64,000 nt of DNA from Treponema bryantii NK4A124 (GTDB taxonomy: Bacteria > Spirochaetota > Spirochaetia > Treponematales > Treponemataceae), in the NCBI RefSeq assembly GCF_000421345.1, contig NZ_ATWV01000009.1:1-64000 (forward strand), read 5' to 3'. Positions 59,789 to 64,000 of the stretch are shown here, in pieces. Numbering within the stretch: the stretch's first letter is position 1; every line of letters starts with the position of its first letter. The notes beneath the pieces were generated by a model, which worked only from the letters and a program-made list of their open reading frames with translations, searched no databases and was not told the DNA's origin. Both the position numbers and the translations under genes were made by a program.

Positions 59789-60745
59789 TTGAAGACTAAT
59801 TACAATATTGAAAACAGCAGTTTCGCAAAAAAGAAGAGCCATCTGCTGCGTAATCTGATACGTCTTGCAGTTGTGCTTGTATTAGTATCTGCTGCTGCAT
59901 TCTCCACATATTTCGGAATCAGAAAATATCAGTCTGGAAGAATTTCAATCAAAACAATAAAAGAAGCCTGGGCAGTTTACGACTATCAGAAGGTTTATGA
60001 GCTTTGTAAAGTTTTTCTTCAGGACAATACCTATAATAATACAGCCCTAACATATTACAGTTACGCCTGTTTTTTTCTTGCACAGGCACAGACAGATACC
60101 CAGCAGGCTCAATCTTATCTTGATGAATGCATAAATAATATTCGTGTAGCTCTTTATGAGGCTGATAAATCTCTTGTCCCTCAGCTTCAATATATGCTTG
60201 GCCGGGCATACTTTTCTAAAAATACAATTACAACACATTACTACGCAGATCTGGCTATAAAGTATCTTCTTCTTGCAAAAGAAAATGGTTACAAAGCAGA
60301 TGATATAGCAGAGTATCTTGGTCTTAGTTATGCTTCCCTGGGAATGACAATGGAAAGCATTGCTGCTTTTACAGAAGCTTTGCTGGTTAGAGAGTCAGAT
60401 TCATTACTGCTTGCAATTGCTGAACAATATTATAAAGCAAATGAATTGAATGCTTCTGAACAATATCTATTCAGAATCATAAAAAACAGCGATAATGAAG
60501 ATATAGTATTAAAAAGTGAAAATCTTCTTGGAAATATCTATATTGATAAAGAAGATTATGATGCTGCGCTGGAAGAATTTGATAATGTTTTGAAAAAAAA
60601 CGAAAATTCTGCTGACGCACATTATGGAATTGGTGTAATATATGAGAAGCAGGGTAATATAGTGAAGGCTCGTTCTGAGTGGCGTAAGGCACTTAAGATT
60701 CAGGTTAATCACCCTGGAGCCCTGCAGAAAATGTCAGAAAATTAA
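59789..60745 (+). CDS. TPR-repeat membrane protein
   Basis: 318-residue protein with an N-terminal membrane anchor (LIRLAVVLVLVSAAAFSTYF) and a periplasmic array of tetratricopeptide repeats, clearest at about residues 155-310 (DDIAEYLGLSYASLGMTMES; LLGNIYIDKEDYDAALEEFD; AHYGIGVIYEKQGNIVKARS). The start is TTG after GGTGGGGAA. It sits between rnpB and mreB; a TPR gene at this place is also known to me from other treponemes. Probably a scaffold in cell-wall growth; partner not known. Confidence 0.8.
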   Translation: MKTNYNIENSSFAKKKSHLLRNLIRLAVVLVLVSAAAFSTYFGIRKYQSGRISIKTIKEAWAVYDYQKVYELCKVFLQDNTYNNTALTYYSYACFFLAQAQTDTQQAQSYLDECINNIRVALYEADKSLVPQLQYMLGRAYFSKNTITTHYYADLAIKYLLLAKENGYKADDIAEYLGLSYASLGMTMESIAAFTEALLVRESDSLLLAIAEQYYKANELNASEQYLFRIIKNSDNEDIVLKSENLLGNIYIDKEDYDAALEEFDNVLKKNENSADAHYGIGVIYEKQGNIVKARSEWRKALKIQVNHPGALQKMSEN

Positions 60746-60775
60746 TTTGTAAAAAAGAGATCCGGGAGGAAATAG

Positions 60776-61813
60776 ATGGGTTTTTTTGATAGTTTTTCAA
60801 CAGATATTGGTATTGATTTAGGAACTTGTAATACCTTAATTTATGTACGCGACAAGGGAATCGTAATCGACGAGCCTTCTGTAATCGCTGTTGAAAAGGG
60901 AACAAAAAGAATTGTTGCTGTAGGTGCCGAAGCTAAAAGAATGCTCGACAAAACTCCTGGAAACATTATGGCTATCCGTCCTCTTGCTGACGGTGTTATT
61001 GCTGATATTGATTCTACTGAAAAGATGATTAAATACTTCATCTCAAAAATCATTCCACGCCATCAGATTTTTAAATCAGTAAGAATGAAGATTGGTATTC
61101 CTTCCTGTGTAACTGATGTAGAGCGCCGCGCAGTTATTGAAGCGGCAATGAAGGCCGGTGCAAAGGAAGTTGAAGTTATTGAGGAAAGCCGCGCCGCTGC
61201 TATTGGTGCCGACATTCCTATTTTCGAACCTGCCGGACATATGATCTGCGATATTGGTGGTGGTACTGCTGAAATTTCTGTAATTTCCCTCGGCGGTATG
61301 GTTGTAACTCACTCAATCCGCGTTGGTGGCGACAAGTTCGATGAAGCAATTGTAAAGCACGTAAAGTCTGTTCATAACCTGATTATCGGTCAGCCGGCTG
61401 CTGAACGTCTTAAGATTCAGATTGGTAATGCCGCTCCGGAAAAGACAATCGAAAAGATGGAGCTTAAGGGAACTGACGCCATCACAGGTCTTCCTCGCCG
61501 CCTTGAAATTGACAGCGTAGAGGTACGTGAAGCCCTCAAAGAGCCTGTAACAAAAATCGTTGAAGAAATAAAATCTGTACTTTCAGAAACTCCTCCGGAG
61601 CTTGCTTCAGACATCATTGAACGTGGTATTGTAATGACCGGTGGTGGTTCTATGCTTCGTGAGCTTCCAAAGCTTGTTTCAAAGGAAACAGGTGTTCCTG
61701 TTATCCTCGTAGAAAAGCCTCTTGAGTGTGTTGCTCTTGGAGCCGGAAAGGCCTTTGGTCTCTTTAAGGATATGTACTCAGAAAGAACAATTTACGACAG
61801 TCTGAACGACTAA
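60776..61813 (+). CDS. mreB: Rod shape-determining protein MreB
   Basis: Actin-like cytoskeletal ATPase, 345 residues. Phosphate 1 motif [36 protein letters not shown], phosphate 2 [16 protein letters not shown], adenosine motif [20 protein letters not shown]. First gene of mreB-mreC-mreD-mrdA; RBS GGGAGGAAA. Organises peptidoglycan synthesis along the cell cylinder. In a spirochaete the cell body is helical or rod-like, so this operon is expected. Confidence 0.97.
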   Translation: MGFFDSFSTDIGIDLGTCNTLIYVRDKGIVIDEPSVIAVEKGTKRIVAVGAEAKRMLDKTPGNIMAIRPLADGVIADIDSTEKMIKYFISKIIPRHQIFKSVRMKIGIPSCVTDVERRAVIEAAMKAGAKEVEVIEESRAAAIGADIPIFEPAGHMICDIGGGTAEISVISLGGMVVTHSIRVGGDKFDEAIVKHVKSVHNLIIGQPAAERLKIQIGNAAPEKTIEKMELKGTDAITGLPRRLEIDSVEVREALKEPVTKIVEEIKSVLSETPPELASDIIERGIVMTGGGSMLRELPKLVSKETGVPVILVEKPLECVALGAGKAFGLFKDMYSERTIYDSLND

Positions 61814-61839
61814 ATAAAGCTTTCTCCGGGTGGGTGCAT

Positions 61840-62715
61840 ATGCGAAGAAAGCCTAATTTTTCTTTCAGAATAAAATTTGCAGAATTCCTTCTCGTTATTT
61901 ATCTTCTTGCCGGAGGTATATCTCTGGCATTTCATACAGGTGGCTTTGTTGTAAATTTTAAGCAGATTGGTTTTTCTCTATTTTCATCGCTGGATAAGGG
62001 TGTTCATTTTATTGTAGATGGAATTGCAGATACCTTTAATGCAGTCGGTGAACTTCGAAAACTTAAAAAAGACTACAATGATCTTGTAATTAAACTGGAA
62101 AATTACGAGGAAATGCAGCGCTCAAATGCTGATATCAGAAAGGAAAATGCCCGTCTTAAAGAGCAGCTTGATTTTGCAATTTCACTTGATGAAAAAAATA
62201 TTCCTGCCCAGATCATTGCCAGAGATCTCGATAACGCCTTTACCTATCTTACAATCAACAAGGGAAGTGTAAACGGAATCAGAAAAAACATGCCGGTTAT
62301 TGCTTTCCAGAATGGTAATCAGGGACTTGTTGGTAAGGTAGTTCAGGTAGGAACCTTTACCAGCCAGATTATGCCGATTTATAACATTAATAACATGGTT
62401 TCTGCCCGTATACAGAATTCCCGTGATTTAGGTCTTGTAAACGGCTTAGGAAGTCAGGATCAGCCGCTTTTAATGCAGTACATCCGAAAGTCTGTTGTAG
62501 ACGAACTCAGTTACGGAGATATAGTTGTTACCTCCGGAGAAAATGATAATTACATGCGTGATATAGCAATCGGCTCAATTTCAAAAATTACAACACTTGA
62601 TTATAACTCTTCCCTCAATATAGAGCTTATACCGATTATTGACTTTGCAAGACTCGAAAATGTTGTTGTTGTAAATCAGAAAGAACTGAACGACCGAAAG
62701 GCAGACAAGGAGTAG
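61840..62715 (+). CDS. mreC: Rod shape-determining protein MreC
   Basis: Bitopic membrane protein linking MreB to the wall enzymes. One N-terminal span (FLLVIYLLAGGISLAFHTGG), a coiled coil (about 70-112, ELRKLKKDYNDLVIKLENYE), and a beta-rich MreC domain (DLDNAFTYLTINKGSVNGIR, GLVGKVVQVGTFTSQIMPIY, DIVVTSGEN). ATG at 61840 has GGGTGG before it; the GTG at 61834 is less likely. 291 residues, normal. Confidence 0.93.
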   Translation: MRRKPNFSFRIKFAEFLLVIYLLAGGISLAFHTGGFVVNFKQIGFSLFSSLDKGVHFIVDGIADTFNAVGELRKLKKDYNDLVIKLENYEEMQRSNADIRKENARLKEQLDFAISLDEKNIPAQIIARDLDNAFTYLTINKGSVNGIRKNMPVIAFQNGNQGLVGKVVQVGTFTSQIMPIYNINNMVSARIQNSRDLGLVNGLGSQDQPLLMQYIRKSVVDELSYGDIVVTSGENDNYMRDIAIGSISKITTLDYNSSLNIELIPIIDFARLENVVVVNQKELNDRKADKE

Positions 62716-62720
62716 GGGAA

Positions 62721-63245
62721 ATGGCAAAATCAATTCTTGTAAGTACTTTTATTCTTTTGTGTGCTGTAATTCTGGAATCTTCCATACTTTCCAATATCAG
62801 TGTAATTTATATTGTTCCTGATTTAGTTTTAATCTGTTCAATTTATTTTTCTCTCCTCAATGGAAAAATTGTTGGTGAAACAACAGGTTTTATTTCTGGA
62901 ATCCTTCTCGATTTTATAACAGGTATTCCTTTTGGTTTTAATTGCCTTTTCAGAACTATTATAGGATACGTTGCAGGAATTTTTGCAAAAAACGTAATTA
63001 TTTCCGGCTTTATTCTTCCTATGCTTTGTGTCGGAATCGGAACTATTGCAAAAACTCTTATGGTAGAACTTCTGGGCCTGCTCTTCCCGAATGTACATAT
63101 TTATATTGCAGGTATAATTTCTTATGATTTTCTTTTTGAATTCATAGAGAATGTTTTACTTGCTCCATTTGTTTTCAAGTTTTTGAGCTTCTTCAGAAAA
63201 TCTCTTGCTGTACGCTCAGTAAAGGATAGCATAGATAATGATTAA
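62721..63245 (+). CDS. mreD: Rod shape-determining protein MreD
   Basis: 174-residue inner-membrane protein with about five to six helices (STFILLCAVILESSILSNIS, VIYIVPDLVLICSIYFSLLN, TTGFISGILLDFITGIPFGF). The conserved PD in YIVPDLVLI and the GLLLDF-type G(I)LLDF block mark MreD. Lies five bases after mreC and overlaps mrdA by eight bases. Acts with MreC and RodA/PBP2. Confidence 0.9.
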   Translation: MAKSILVSTFILLCAVILESSILSNISVIYIVPDLVLICSIYFSLLNGKIVGETTGFISGILLDFITGIPFGFNCLFRTIIGYVAGIFAKNVIISGFILPMLCVGIGTIAKTLMVELLGLLFPNVHIYIAGIISYDFLFEFIENVLLAPFVFKFLSFFRKSLAVRSVKDSIDND

Positions 63246-64000
63246 TTCAGAAGACAGGCTGACCAAAGGTGCAAAAATCTTCATTCTCCTCATAGTGCTT
63301 GTTCTTTTTTTCATCTTTTATGCCTATCGTCTCTTTTCAATGCAGATTGTTCAGGGAGAGCACTACCGTTCACAGTCACAGCGTATTTCAAGTCAGATTA
63401 CTGTCATTTCTGCTCAGCGTGGTGAAATTTTTGACCGGAATGCCCTTCTGCCAATTGTAATTAATACAGACTCTTTTGCGGTAGACGTTACGCCTGGTGA
63501 AATTCCGAAAGACCGTTATGATACTGTTATGCTTAAGCTTGCCCAGTATCTGGGAATCAGTAAAACAGAAATAGACAGAAAGATTCCTAAGAATATGCGC
63601 CGTTCTTATTCAACCGTTCAGATAAAATCAAACGTGCCTTTTACCGTAATTTCAAATATTGCGGAAAATAAAATAGATCTCCCTGGTGTTTCCTGGGTTT
63701 CAAAGCCAATAAGAAACTATCAGCATACTGGTTCAATGTCGCATATCGTAGGTTATGTAGGTGATATTAACCAGGACGAAATGACGGTTCTTTATAATCA
63801 GGGATATAAAAAAACAAGTATTGTCGGTAAAACCGGAATTGAAAAACAGTACGATTCTCTGCTTCAGGGTAAAGAAGGTCGAGAAATGTCTACAGTTGAT
63901 GTACACGGCCGAATCATTTCAGATACTCCGATTGTTGAGCCTCCTGAGATGGGAAAGAGTCTTGTTCTTACAATTGATTCTGATATCCAGAAGCTGGTAG
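63238..64000 (+). CDS. mrdA: Penicillin-binding protein 2 (start; cut by window edge)
   Basis: N-terminal 254 codons of the transpeptidase PBP2. Short cytoplasmic lead, one anchor (IFILLIVLVLFFIFYAYRLF), then the PBP dimer domain: SQITVISAQRGEIFDRNALL, FAVDVTPGEIPKDRYDTVML, HTGSMSHIVGYVGDINQDEM, TSIVGKTGIEKQYDSLLQGK. The catalytic SxxK lies past the window. Overlaps mreD by eight bases and therefore belongs to the mre operon. Confidence 0.94.
   Translation, partial: MINSEDRLTKGAKIFILLIVLVLFFIFYAYRLFSMQIVQGEHYRSQSQRISSQITVISAQRGEIFDRNALLPIVINTDSFAVDVTPGEIPKDRYDTVMLKLAQYLGISKTEIDRKIPKNMRRSYSTVQIKSNVPFTVISNIAENKIDLPGVSWVSKPIRNYQHTGSMSHIVGYVGDINQDEMTVLYNQGYKKTSIVGKTGIEKQYDSLLQGKEGREMSTVDVHGRIISDTPIVEPPEMGKSLVLTIDSDIQKLV

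Overview
The window comes from a spirochaete, most likely a host-associated Treponema. The strongest clue is the block mltG - dnaG - rpoD - zinc-ribbon protein - rnpB - TPR protein - mreB - mreC - mreD - mrdA at 53.5-64 kb. From memory this is the gene order around dnaG/rpoD/mreB in T. pallidum; I could not check it here. Other support is the AT-rich coding, many lipoproteins, several two-component systems and a low-GC glycan cluster. Species cannot be named from sequence alone.

Layout. 0-2.2 kb: the end of an IS3-type element abutting a NarL/DegS-type histidine kinase and its regulator. 2.4-5.5 kb: accessory DNA with a lipoprotein that has a C-type-lectin-like (DUF1566/Lcl_C-like) end, an unknown gene, a decayed KilA-N/XRE remnant, and a DUF3800 gene behind a structured leader. 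5.6-17.4 kb: housekeeping genes (murC, yicC, cmk, a GH5 hydrolase, thrC, alr, folC, trpS) plus a second lipoprotein paralogous to the first. 17.5-24.3 kb: signalling and export (diguanylate cyclase, LytTR regulator, GHKL kinase, paired ABC exporters). 24.4-45.1 kb: a UvrD/PcrA helicase gene cut into two halves by about 18.5 kb of foreign DNA. That island carries an XRE regulator with three evenly spaced operators, a NusG/LoaP-like antiterminator, a long structured leader RNA ending in a U-tract, a polysaccharide operon (FdtA/FdtB sugar genes, glycosyltransferases, flippase, polymerase) and a Panacea-type toxin-antitoxin-like pair at its far edge. 45.2-47.4 kb: a second two-component system. 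47.4-52.2 kb: cca, a membrane protein, an SPFH-like protein, aroH, glgA and two tRNA genes. 52.4-64 kb: MBL-fold hydrolase, then the replication/transcription/cell-shape block, running off the right end inside mrdA.

Two families of palindromic interspersed repeats run through the backbone but are absent from the island. Family 1 (GGTGGTTGAGT...GTATCGAAACCACC, 13 units) sits in intergenic gaps, in frame inside murC, an ABC exporter and the helicase C-half, and supplies stop codons to two genes. Family 2 (TGTCATTvTCGGGCTTGACCCG...) supplies the end of cca.

Most interesting items: (i) the two lipoproteins look like variable proteins diversified at their C-termini, possibly targets of a diversity-generating retroelement lying elsewhere; (ii) the island-split helicase; (iii) the NusG-paralogue plus structured leader at the head of the polysaccharide operon; (iv) in-frame palindromic repeats resembling Rickettsia palindromic elements in behaviour; (v) several strong promoters placed so that transcription should start at or within a few bases of the start codon (leaderless genes). 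One glycosyltransferase is cleanly interrupted by an IS3-type element and another is frameshifted at an A6 run, so the island's glycan is probably altered or switchable.
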